Origin: Leadbetterella byssophila_A
GTDB lineage: Bacteria; Bacteroidota; Bacteroidia; Cytophagales; Spirosomataceae
Assembly: GCA_040394735.1 (NCBI GenBank)
Contig: JBEBRR010000005.1
Coordinates: 1 to 64,000, forward strand
Length of the DNA stretch: 64,000 nucleotides
Reading direction: 5' to 3'
Shown piece by piece: positions 26,617-34,790 of this stretch. Position 1 is the stretch's first letter. Each line of letters opens with the position of its first letter. Made by a program: the position numbers and the translations under genes. The notes below the pieces were generated by a model. It made no database searches. It was given only the letters and a program-made list of their open reading frames with translations, and was not told the origin of the DNA.

Positions 26617-29019
26617 ATGAAAAAACTATTCTCTCTTTTGCTCATTGCGGGAGTCTGTTTCTCCGGCTGGGCTCAGGAAAACCTGGAGTATCAGAAGCCT
26701 CCCAAGGAAATTCTTGACCTGGTAGATTACGAAAGGCCCCCTTCCGTATCTATGGATTCCAAAAAGGAATACATGCTGTTTACTTACCGGAATACCTATA
26801 AGACACTGGAAGAGCTGAATCAGGAAGAGCTTCGGTTGGGTGGCTTACGGATTAACCCCGTTACCAACATCTCCAGCAGCGTCACATATCTGAACAATCT
26901 CAAAGTGAGAAAAGTGAAAGATACCCAGGAGATCCAGGTAAAAGGTCTGCCTCAGAACCCGAATATCACTCATATTACGTGGTCGCCGGATGAAACAAAG
27001 ATCGCCTTTACCCATACCACTGCCACAGGCGTTGAGCTATGGATCCTGGATCCCGCCACTGCCCAGGCCCGGAAGATCGGTACCGGTTACCTGAACGCCA
27101 ATATGGGAAATCCCATAAGCTGGTTCAGAGACAGCAAAAGCCTGCTGGTAAAATACCTGCCGGCAAAAAGAAAAGCACTCATCAATACCCAGGTCAGCCT
27201 TCCTACCGGCCCTATTATTTCTACGGCAGACGGCAAGGCATCCCAGAACCGTACTTACCAGGATCTTCTGAAAAACCCGGCTGATGAAGCAAATTTCGAA
27301 ACCCTTATTACCTCTGAGATCTTTAAAGTGGACCTTGCCGGCAAAAAAACGCCTTTCCTGCCTGCCGGTCTTTATACGGATGAATCTTTTTCTCCTGACG
27401 GGAACTACGTAATGATATCGGTAGTTGAAAAACCGTTCTCCTATGTGGTTCCCTACAGCCGTTTTCCGAATAAATCCATCGTTCATGATAAAACAGGAAA
27501 GCTGGTAAAAGTAGTGAACGAAGCACCCCTGAACGAGATCCTTCCCAAAGGATTTATGGCCGTAAAAACAGGGAAAAGAAACATAAACTGGAGAGCCGAT
27601 GAGCCGGCTACCCTGGTGTATGTGGAAGCACTGGACGGAGGAGATCCGGCGAAGAAAGTAGATTACCGCGATGAAGTATTTACCTGGAAAGCTCCCTTTG
27701 CCCAACCGGCTGTTTCCCTTGTAAAAACACCGCAGCGTTTCGCAGGGATCATCTGGGGCAGTGAAAAGCTCGCCGTGCTGAATGATCAGTGGTACGATAC
27801 GCGCAGCACACGCCGGTATGTTTTTGACCCTTCTTCCAAAGCAGAGCCTAAACTCATTTCTGACCGGAATTCACAGGATATTTATTCCAACCCCGGTAAT
27901 TTTGAGACGATCAGAAACCAATATGGACGTTATGTGCTGGCTGTGGAAAACGGAAAAAGCTTCCTGATCGGACCGGGTCATACCAAAGAAGGACAGTTTC
28001 CTTTTATTGATGAATTGGACTGGAGTACCTTAAAAACCAACCGTCTGTACCAGTCTGCCTATACCGATAAGCTGGAAAACATTCTTTCCATAGAAGATTT
28101 CAAAACCGGTGAAGTGCTGGTGATGATCCAGTCATCTACGGAATATCCTAATTATTTCCTGCGTAATATCCAGAAGAAGACAGCACCTGTTCAGATCACC
28201 CACTTCAAAAATCCGTTTGAGAGTATCAGTAAGCTGCACAAGGAAGTCATAAAGTATAAGCGCAAAGACGGTGTGGAACTTTCCGGAACGCTGTATCTTC
28301 CTGCCGGTTATGATAAAAAAGAGAAGCTTCCCCTCCTGATATGGGCTTATCCGCAGGAATTTGTAGATAAGAACAGCGCGGGGCAAACTTCGCTTAACCC
28401 TAACCAGTTCACCTTCCCGGCTTACGGTTCTTTCGTATTCTGGGCTACCAAGGGGTATGCCGTGCTGAACGATGCCGCTTTCCCGATTGTGGGTGAAAAT
28501 GGCGCAGAGCCCAATGACACCTTCGTGGAACAGCTGGTGGCCAATGCAGAAGCTGCCATCAAAGCCGTGGATGACCTGGGGTATATAGATCCTAAGCGCG
28601 TAGCTGTGGGCGGCCATTCCTATGGGGCATTTATGACCGCCAACCTCTTAACACATTCCAACCTTTTCGCAGCGGGTATTGCCAGAAGCGGGGCCTATAA
28701 CCGTACACTTACTCCTTTCGGGTTCCAGAGAGAGCAACGGAATTACTGGGATGCGTCGGGCGTGTATAACACCATGTCACCGTTTATGAATGCGCATAAA
28801 ATGAAAACTCCTATCCTCCTGGTGCACGGAGAAGCGGATAATAACCCCGGTACCTTTACCCTGCAGACGGAACGATATTTCCAGGCGCTGAAAGGTCTGG
28901 GTGCGCCGGCACGCATGGTGATCCTTCCGAAAGAAAGCCATGGCTACGCGGCCAAGGAGAATATTCTTCACCTCTTGTGGGAGCAGGATCAGTTTTTGGA
29001 GAAACATTTGAAAAAATAA
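26617..29019 (+). CDS. S9-family serine peptidase (glutamyl endopeptidase-like), secreted
   Basis: The ATG at 26617 starts a signal peptide (MKKLFSLLLIAGVCFSGWAQ), 800 residues in all. The N-terminal two-thirds is a beta-propeller-like region (WSPDETKIAFTHT and similar repeats). The C-terminal alpha/beta hydrolase carries the nucleophile Ser668 in GGHSYGAFMTANLL, the acid in LVHGEADNNPG and the histidine in PKESHGYAAKE. The Ser motif is the one found in the S9D glutamyl-peptidase branch. It probably cuts oligopeptides after acidic residues in the periplasm. A DUF3467 gene follows 23 bp later. Confidence 0.92.
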   Translation: MKKLFSLLLIAGVCFSGWAQENLEYQKPPKEILDLVDYERPPSVSMDSKKEYMLFTYRNTYKTLEELNQEELRLGGLRINPVTNISSSVTYLNNLKVRKVKDTQEIQVKGLPQNPNITHITWSPDETKIAFTHTTATGVELWILDPATAQARKIGTGYLNANMGNPISWFRDSKSLLVKYLPAKRKALINTQVSLPTGPIISTADGKASQNRTYQDLLKNPADEANFETLITSEIFKVDLAGKKTPFLPAGLYTDESFSPDGNYVMISVVEKPFSYVVPYSRFPNKSIVHDKTGKLVKVVNEAPLNEILPKGFMAVKTGKRNINWRADEPATLVYVEALDGGDPAKKVDYRDEVFTWKAPFAQPAVSLVKTPQRFAGIIWGSEKLAVLNDQWYDTRSTRRYVFDPSSKAEPKLISDRNSQDIYSNPGNFETIRNQYGRYVLAVENGKSFLIGPGHTKEGQFPFIDELDWSTLKTNRLYQSAYTDKLENILSIEDFKTGEVLVMIQSSTEYPNYFLRNIQKKTAPVQITHFKNPFESISKLHKEVIKYKRKDGVELSGTLYLPAGYDKKEKLPLLIWAYPQEFVDKNSAGQTSLNPNQFTFPAYGSFVFWATKGYAVLNDAAFPIVGENGAEPNDTFVEQLVANAEAAIKAVDDLGYIDPKRVAVGGHSYGAFMTANLLTHSNLFAAGIARSGAYNRTLTPFGFQREQRNYWDASGVYNTMSPFMNAHKMKTPILLVHGEADNNPGTFTLQTERYFQALKGLGAPARMVILPKESHGYAAKENILHLLWEQDQFLEKHLKK

Positions 29020-29042
29020 GCCAAACTTTTTTAGTTTTGGGC

Positions 29043-29363
29043 ATGAAACAGAAAAAAATGCAAGAAGAGAACCAAATCAATATCGAGCTTACAGAAGATG
29101 TTGCCGAGGGGGTCTATGCTAATCTGGCCATGATCGCCCATTCCAACAGTGAGTTTGTGGTAGATTTTATCCGCCTGATGCCGGGAATACCCAAGGCTAA
29201 GGTTAAGTCGAGGATTATTCTCACGCCGGAACATGCCCAGCGCTTATTACATGCCCTGGAAGAAAACATCCGGAAATACGAGGATACTTTCGGAGAGATT
29301 CGCCAGTCGGATGAGCCCGTCCCGTTCCCCATGAATTTCGGGGGACCTATCGGAGAAGCCTGA
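29043..29363 (+). CDS. DUF3467 domain protein
   Basis: This cytosolic protein of about 106 residues covers a single DUF3467 domain: NIELTEDVAEGVYANLAMIAHSNSEF, then VVDFIRLMPGIPKAKVKSRIILTPEHAQRLL. The function of the family is unknown; its size and fold resemble a small scaffold or binding protein. The ATG at 29043 is used, and a second at 29058 would drop five residues. It begins 23 bp after the S9 peptidase stop and may be read from the same transcript. Confidence 0.9.
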   Translation: MKQKKMQEENQINIELTEDVAEGVYANLAMIAHSNSEFVVDFIRLMPGIPKAKVKSRIILTPEHAQRLLHALEENIRKYEDTFGEIRQSDEPVPFPMNFGGPIGEA

Positions 29364-29389
29364 CCACCTTAATATTAAGATAGATTGTC

Positions 29390-29397
29390 TATTTTTG
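29390..29397 (+). promoter_or_regulatory. Bacteroidota -7 box (TATTTTTG) for the YjbQ-family gene
   Basis: TATTTTTG matches TAnnTTTG, 37 bp before the ATG at 29435. Confidence 0.45.
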
Positions 29398-29434
29398 TAC
29401 TTCACAAAAACAGGCAATCTGTCTTTTTTAGTTT

Positions 29435-29866
29435 ATGACCCGGTTTTTTCAAAAGGAAATAAAGCTGAAAGCGCGTAAAAGAGGCTTTCACCTGATCACC
29501 GACCAGGTGCTTAACGCCCTGCCGGAAATAGCAGAGATCCATACTGGTATTCTGCACGTATTCATTAAACATACCTCTGCCAGCATTACCATCAACGAGA
29601 ATTTTGACCCGACGGTAAGAGCTGATTTCGAACAGCATTTTAATGCTTCCGTACCGGAAAATGCCCCTTACTACCAGCATAATTATGAAGGAGCAGACGA
29701 TATGCCCGGGCATTTAAAATCATCTATATTGGGAAACAGCCTCCAGATCCCGATCAGCGGCGGCAAGCTTAACCTGGGCAAATGGCAGGGAATCTATCTC
29801 GGGGAACACCGCAATTATGACACCGGCAGAAAGCTGGTGATTACCGCCTGGGGCGAAACTATTTAA
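29435..29866 (+). CDS. YjbQ/UPF0047 family protein (secondary thiamine-phosphate synthase)
   Basis: This 143-aa protein is the full length of the family. It has the signature HTSASITINENFDPTVRADFEQHFN and the C-terminal GEHRNYDTGRKLVITAWGE. E. coli YjbQ shows weak thiamine-phosphate synthase activity, and its physiological role is not settled. The last 8 bp overlap the 3' end of the convergent SUMF1-domain gene. Confidence 0.93.
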   Translation: MTRFFQKEIKLKARKRGFHLITDQVLNALPEIAEIHTGILHVFIKHTSASITINENFDPTVRADFEQHFNASVPENAPYYQHNYEGADDMPGHLKSSILGNSLQIPISGGKLNLGKWQGIYLGEHRNYDTGRKLVITAWGETI

Positions 29867-30620
29867 CGCATCGGAAACCCACGTGCATCAGGCTGGTTTC
29901 AGGGCTGGAAGAAGCTATACCGCCTACTTTAAAGCCGTGACAAACCATGGGGTCACATAAGAAAGAGCCTCCGCGCTGGTTTTTTTCACCAGGCCTGCCC
30001 TGGGAATCATCACTGCACCATTGCCATACGTTTCCGCCCATGTCGGTCAGGCCCACTGCATTTTTTCCGAAATAACCTACCGGTGAAGTGGTCAGGAAGC
30101 CATCGTCTGCCGTATTAACAGAGGGAAAAGTTCCCTGCCAGAAGTTTGCTTTATACACACCATTTTCCTGGAAGTCGTCTCCCCAGGTATAGGTCTGACC
30201 ATAGTTTTCACGGCCGTTTTTTTCGGCCAGTAAAAACTCTTCGCTGCTGGGCAGCCGTTTACCCGCCCATTTACAGTATGCCTGTGCGTCGTTCCACGAA
30301 ACCTGGGTCACCGGATGATCATCCGGCGCTTTCCCGCCCTCAGACCCGGACGGGTATTCCCAGTACGCCCCTTTCAGGAGGTGCCACTCCCCGGTGGTAA
30401 AGTCAAATACCCCCGCATCACCGAATTTTTCCGCTTCAGTGACATAGGAAGTGGCACGTACAAACTCCCGGAATTCCGTCACCGTAACGGGCGAAACATC
30501 CATCTGAAAATCTTTACTCACCCATACCATCCCTTCCTCCTTTTCGGGCCTGCATGCCCAGGTTATCAGCAGCAGGAGAAACGGTAAACCGGTATTTTTT
30601 TTTAAATGCAGCAGATTCAC
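29859..30620 (-). CDS. SUMF1/formylglycine-generating-enzyme domain protein, exported
   Basis: This 253-aa protein has a hydrophobic N-terminus (GLPFLLLLITWAC) that may be a lipoprotein signal with Cys23, so it should act outside the cytoplasm. The domain runs from MVWVSKDFQMDVSPVTVTEF to the C-terminus with GGNVWQWCSDD and RGGSFLCDPMVC. The Cys222/Cys227 pair has the CxxxxC spacing of the copper-binding catalytic cysteines of true FGE, which many SUMF1-like proteins lack. No sulfatase gene is in the window. It is the last gene of an operon with the DUF1080 and fucosidase genes, 6 bp after the former. Confidence 0.88.
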   Translation of the reverse strand: MNLLHLKKNTGLPFLLLLITWACRPEKEEGMVWVSKDFQMDVSPVTVTEFREFVRATSYVTEAEKFGDAGVFDFTTGEWHLLKGAYWEYPSGSEGGKAPDDHPVTQVSWNDAQAYCKWAGKRLPSSEEFLLAEKNGRENYGQTYTWGDDFQENGVYKANFWQGTFPSVNTADDGFLTTSPVGYFGKNAVGLTDMGGNVWQWCSDDSQGRPGEKNQRGGSFLCDPMVCHGFKVGGIASSSPETSLMHVGFRCVK

Positions 30621-30626
30621 TGAGAT

Positions 30627-31298
30627 CTATAGCTCCTTTATCCGTATATTCTTAAACCAAACTGTATTTCCATGGCCCTGGAGTGAGATCTTTCCCTTAT
30701 CATGCGGAGTGGCATAAGGCCAGCTTTTAAATTTGCTTTTGGCAATATCTCCTTTCCAGGTCTCACCGGCATATTCATAATCGGCCACTTTCCTTCCGTT
30801 CAGCCAATGCTCCACCCTGTTATTTTTTATTTTGATCTTTCCTTTATTCCATTCGCCGGCCGGCTTAACTGCCGTCAGGTCTGAAGGTGCATACACGTCA
30901 TAATTCCCGCCGGTCTTGTGCACATCCTTGGGGGTTCCCGGATAGTTCACGTCATCAATGATCTGGTATTCGGGCCCATAGATATAGGGCTGCTCTTTCT
31001 CTCCTTTTTTATCCAGCACCTTGTAGATAATTCCGCTGTTACCTTTAGGCGAGATCTTAAATTCAAATTCCAGCTCAAAATCACCGTATTCTTTTTTGGT
31101 AACCAGGTCGCCTCCTTTACCGTCAGTCGTGAGCTCACCGTTTACGATATCCCAGCCGGTGGTAGAAGAGCCGTCATTGACCTTCCAGGAATACCATTGA
31201 TCAAGGTTTTTTCCGTCAAAGAGCTTAACCCATTTGTTTTTTTGCGAAAATCCTGCGTTGCCGACTATCATAGCCATCAGAAAGATTACAATTCTCAT
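30627..31298 (-). CDS. DUF1080 (3-keto-disaccharide hydrolase-like) secreted protein
   Basis: The signal peptide (MRIVIFLMAMIVGNAGFSQ) leads to a single concanavalin-like DUF1080 domain of about 200 residues. Hallmarks are WVKLFDGKNLDQWY, GDFELEFEFKISPKGNSGI and the C-terminal GKISLQGHGNTVWFKNIRIKEL. Members act on 3-keto-glycosides or bind glycans. It sits between an alpha-L-fucosidase (14 bp upstream) and the SUMF1 protein, so all three are probably made together for glycan use in the periplasm or on the surface. Confidence 0.92.
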   Translation of the reverse strand: MRIVIFLMAMIVGNAGFSQKNKWVKLFDGKNLDQWYSWKVNDGSSTTGWDIVNGELTTDGKGGDLVTKKEYGDFELEFEFKISPKGNSGIIYKVLDKKGEKEQPYIYGPEYQIIDDVNYPGTPKDVHKTGGNYDVYAPSDLTAVKPAGEWNKGKIKIKNNRVEHWLNGRKVADYEYAGETWKGDIAKSKFKSWPYATPHDKGKISLQGHGNTVWFKNIRIKEL

Positions 31299-31312
31299 AG
31301 TTTTTCAGTTTT

Positions 31313-32734
31313 TTATTCTTCAAATTTAAATGTAATAGCAGGTTCCTGCGCCAGTTTGGCCAAAGATTTTTTAGGCAGGGTAACCGTAATCAGATTCCCT
31401 TCTGTCTGCCACCTGACGGGGATATTGTCTTCCAGGATGTACATTTTACTTCCTTTCCGGGGAGCATTTCTCTCCCATGTCACCGTTTCGGTTAAGGGTG
31501 ATTTATTAAGGCGGAGAGCATACCGGCGGTTATCTTTTGCCCTTGTAAAGTAAAAATCTCCTGATTTGAACGTATCCACCGTTCTGGTGGCATAAATCGC
31601 TTCTCCGTTTTTTTCGAGCCATTTCCCGATTTCCCGGAGCCTTTCCACCTGCACGGGTAAAAACTCTCCTTCGGCGGTAGGGCCTACCCCCAAGAGAAGG
31701 TTTCCGCCTTTCGCTACAATTTCCACCAGGGTGTGAATGGCCCATTCCGAAGATTTGAACCGGTCATCCGGAACATAGCTCCAGGCCCCTCCCAGGGTAA
31801 TACAGCTTTCCCAGGGGTCATCTGATTTCCCGGCCGGTATTCCCTGCTCCGGTGTACGGTAGTTTTCAAATTCTCCGTGTACTGTACGATCCACGATCAG
31901 GATACCTTCCTGGTTTTTACGGGCTATTTCAGCCACCCGGGGCATGTTGATCTCCTGGTCAAAATCGGGAATGGGCGCTCCCCAGCTCAGCACCTCCGCA
32001 TTAATCGTATTACGGGGCCTTACCCAGCCGCCGTCCAGCCACAGAATATCCACTTTCCCATATTCCGAGGTGAGTTCATTGATCTGGTTATGGGTAAATT
32101 CCCTGAATTTATTCCACCGCCAGGGGTGCTTCCTGATATCATAGTTTACATTCCGGTCAGGAGTAGCATATTTATCCCACCAGAAATACTGCGAATGCCA
32201 GTCGGGCTTGGAAAAATATGCCCCTATCAGCATCCCTTCCTTCCGGAATGCATCAAAAACATAACGGGTCACATTGGCACGCGGATCACCCTTGAAAGGT
32301 CCTGCGGTAATCTTGTAATCGCTGTACCGGGTGTCAAACATATTGAAGCCGTCGTGGTGTTTCGTGGTAAAAACGAGGTAGCGCATACCTGCCTCCTTTG
32401 CCGCGGCGGCCCATTGTTCCGGGTTGAATTTTACGGGATTAAATTCTTTACTGTAATTCCAGTATCTTCTTTTATAGTCATCGTACCGCACGGTGCTGTC
32501 GCGGTCAATCCAGTCTTCATTGCATATGCTCCAGCTTTCCACTATACCGGGCACAGCGTAAATACCCCAGTGAATGATCATCCCGAACTTCTGGTCACGC
32601 CAGTTTTCGAGGCTGGCGGCTACCTTCGCATCGGAAGGGTACCGGTAATCACCGGATGTGGGATGCAGGGTATTCTGAGCCCGCACCATTACGGATATAA
32701 GAACGAAAAAAAAGAAAATGCCCGGTAGCTTCAT
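31313..32734 (-). CDS. GH29 alpha-L-fucosidase, secreted
   Basis: This 473-aa enzyme has a signal peptide (MKLPGIFFFFVLISVMVRAQ). The GH29 catalytic barrel begins WRDQKFGMIIHWGIYAVPG and contains the HHDGF segment (TTKHHDGFNMFDT). The nucleophile aspartate lies in VDILWLDGGW. A C-terminal beta domain follows (about 385-473). It removes alpha-L-fucose from glycans; the linkage is not predictable. It is the first gene of a three-gene operon. Its start lies 152 bp from the divergent barrel gene. Confidence 0.95.
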   Translation of the reverse strand: MKLPGIFFFFVLISVMVRAQNTLHPTSGDYRYPSDAKVAASLENWRDQKFGMIIHWGIYAVPGIVESWSICNEDWIDRDSTVRYDDYKRRYWNYSKEFNPVKFNPEQWAAAAKEAGMRYLVFTTKHHDGFNMFDTRYSDYKITAGPFKGDPRANVTRYVFDAFRKEGMLIGAYFSKPDWHSQYFWWDKYATPDRNVNYDIRKHPWRWNKFREFTHNQINELTSEYGKVDILWLDGGWVRPRNTINAEVLSWGAPIPDFDQEINMPRVAEIARKNQEGILIVDRTVHGEFENYRTPEQGIPAGKSDDPWESCITLGGAWSYVPDDRFKSSEWAIHTLVEIVAKGGNLLLGVGPTAEGEFLPVQVERLREIGKWLEKNGEAIYATRTVDTFKSGDFYFTRAKDNRRYALRLNKSPLTETVTWERNAPRKGSKMYILEDNIPVRWQTEGNLITVTLPKKSLAKLAQEPAITFKFEE

Positions 32735-32919
32735 AGATGTATCAAAGTTCCGAAAGTATAATATTAACTATAATTTTTTAAGATTCAACAGGACATAAAA
32801 GACTTTCCGGTTCGCCCCTGATCTTTTTTTTGAGTTTTGTGCCGATACGCATTAAATAATATTATCTATATTGCGTTGATTTGTAAGTGCTATCATTATT
32901 ATTCCAAAGCCTTTTACAA

Positions 32920-33543
32920 GTGAGAGTTCTCATCCTTTTTTTTATTTTTTTTCCATCATTCGTTTTCTCGCAATGGAATTATAAAAGCAGGTACACCCAG
33001 GGATATTACGCTGAGTTCGGTGGCCTGAGCCGGGGTGCTTCTTTTAACTATAGCCGGGTTTTTAATGAACAGCCGAAGTCATTTCTTGCAGGTTCTGCGG
33101 GTATTGCCTATATCTGGGGATATTCCCGTACGGATACACTCACAAGAAAAGCCGAACCCAATCCTTTCGGTTTCAAAAATAGCGGTCTGGGTATCCCGCT
33201 GTCTTTAACGTATAATTACAGCCTGGGAAACATCAGTGAAAGACTCAAAAGCAGGATGACCCGAAAATGCATAACCCGGCCCTCTCGGTATTATTTTGAC
33301 TGGTTTTTAGAAGCCGGCGGCGGACTGGTTCCTTCTTTTTTCAATAAAGGCTCCAATGAAAAAAACCGGATAACGTATTTTGGTACGCTGGGTTTACGGG
33401 CACAGTTAAAAATCAGCAGGCCTTACCGTGATAATGACCTGGTGATGTTTGTCAGGGGGGGGGTATCTCCTTTTTACGAGAAAAAAACATTTCACTTTTC
33501 ACAGCTGGGATCTGTTTACGGCTCACTGGGTTTCGGTATATAA
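32920..33543 (+). CDS. Outer-membrane beta-barrel-like secreted protein
   Basis: There is no ATG. The GTG at 32920 gives a good signal peptide (RVLILFFIFFPSFVFSQ); a GTG at 32887 would add 11 residues. The mature part of about 190 residues has amphipathic strands rich in Gly, Tyr and Phe (YYAEFGGLSRGASFNYSRVF, GSVYGSLGFGI at the end), pointing to a small barrel in the outer membrane. It contains a basic patch (SRMTRKCITRPSRYYF). The function is unknown. It is divergent from the fucosidase operon. Confidence 0.65.
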   Translation: MRVLILFFIFFPSFVFSQWNYKSRYTQGYYAEFGGLSRGASFNYSRVFNEQPKSFLAGSAGIAYIWGYSRTDTLTRKAEPNPFGFKNSGLGIPLSLTYNYSLGNISERLKSRMTRKCITRPSRYYFDWFLEAGGGLVPSFFNKGSNEKNRITYFGTLGLRAQLKISRPYRDNDLVMFVRGGVSPFYEKKTFHFSQLGSVYGSLGFGI

Positions 33544-33580
33544 TCATTTTGCTACATGGGTTACATGCGCAATTGCCCTT

Positions 33581-34534
33581 TTATAACCCGTACTGTGCCG
33601 AAATTTCCAGCATACGGTCAATCGACCTCCTTGCTGCAGCAATGGTTTCTTCGGGAAGAAGAATTTCGGGTTCTTCATTCTTTATACAGAGGTACAGCTT
33701 TTCCATGGTGTTTAACTTCATGTGCGGACAATCGGCACAGGAAGCGCAGTGCGTTCCGTTCCGCTCGGTGGCGGCCACATGGAATATCTTATCCGGTGAT
33801 GCTTTCCTCATCTGGTGCAGGATACCCGTTTCCGTGGCCACTATAAATTCTTTTTCCGGGCTGTTAATGGTGTATTTCAGTAAACCTGTGGTAGACCCGA
33901 TATAATCAGCATGCTCGAGAACTGCGTTAACGCTCTCAGGATGGGCGATCAGCTTGGCATTGGGGTGTTGGTCTATCATATCCTGAATGAGGTGGGCAGA
34001 GAAGGTCTCATGAACCATACACGCACCGTCCCAAAGAATCATATTCCTGCCGGTGACTTTATTCAGATAAGCGCCCAGGTTCTTGTCCGGGGCAAAAATA
34101 ATCTGCCGGTCTTTCGGAACACTTTCCACAATTTTAACCGCATTGGTACTTGTACAAACAATGTCCGTGAGGGTCTTCAGCTCCGCTGAACAGTTAACGT
34201 ACGAAATCACCAGCGCATCAGGATATTGTTCTTTAAAGGCCCTGAATTTATCGGCCGGTGCCGATTCTTCCAGTGAACATCCCGCGTGGATATCCGGCAG
34301 AACCACCTTTTTGCGGGGGGAAAGTATTTTGGCTGTTTCGGCCATAAAACGTACACCGGCAAACACAATCATATCGGCTTCGGTCTTGGCAGCTTCCTGC
34401 GATAAGCCCAGGCTGTCACCGATATAGTCGGCTACATCCTGTATATCCGCCGTCTGGTAATAATGCGCCAGAATTACCGCATTTTTTTCCTTTTTAAGCC
34501 GCTGTATTTCTTCTACCAGTTCACTTTCTGTCAT
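33581..34534 (-). CDS. nadA: Quinolinate synthase
   Basis: NadA condenses iminoaspartate with dihydroxyacetone phosphate to quinolinate in NAD synthesis, using a 4Fe-4S cluster. The 317-aa protein has the three cluster cysteines in their usual places: Cys86 in AGCSLEES, Cys172 in DGACMVHE and one of the cysteines at 263-269 (CASCADC). The N-terminal AVILAHYYQ and the late TGILHQMRKASPDK also match. nadB and nadC are not adjacent. Confidence 0.97.
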   Translation of the reverse strand: MTESELVEEIQRLKKEKNAVILAHYYQTADIQDVADYIGDSLGLSQEAAKTEADMIVFAGVRFMAETAKILSPRKKVVLPDIHAGCSLEESAPADKFRAFKEQYPDALVISYVNCSAELKTLTDIVCTSTNAVKIVESVPKDRQIIFAPDKNLGAYLNKVTGRNMILWDGACMVHETFSAHLIQDMIDQHPNAKLIAHPESVNAVLEHADYIGSTTGLLKYTINSPEKEFIVATETGILHQMRKASPDKIFHVAATERNGTHCASCADCPHMKLNTMEKLYLCIKNEEPEILLPEETIAAARRSIDRMLEISAQYGL

Positions 34535-34790
34535 AACTCACTTTCTTTTAAAAAAATCTGCCCTGTAACTTATCGGATGCCTTTTCAGGCCGGCGGTTTG
34601 TACTTGTTAAAGTAACGGCAATTTTACCGCTTATGTTCCCGATCATTTTTACTTTATATTCTGACGTTTTTACAACGTATAGTCACATAAAAACTCCGAT
34701 TTAGCCCGGGCTGTCCGTCCAGCTGATCCTGTTTCATTAAAATCCACTGCTTAAAACCCTCCACCCGGAACTCCGAACCACTTCTAAACT
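34535..34790. other. Intergenic gap, nothing recognised
   Basis: About 256 bp upstream of nadA and downstream of the TPR gene. I see no hairpin, conserved box or protein-like frame. Confidence 0.3.
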
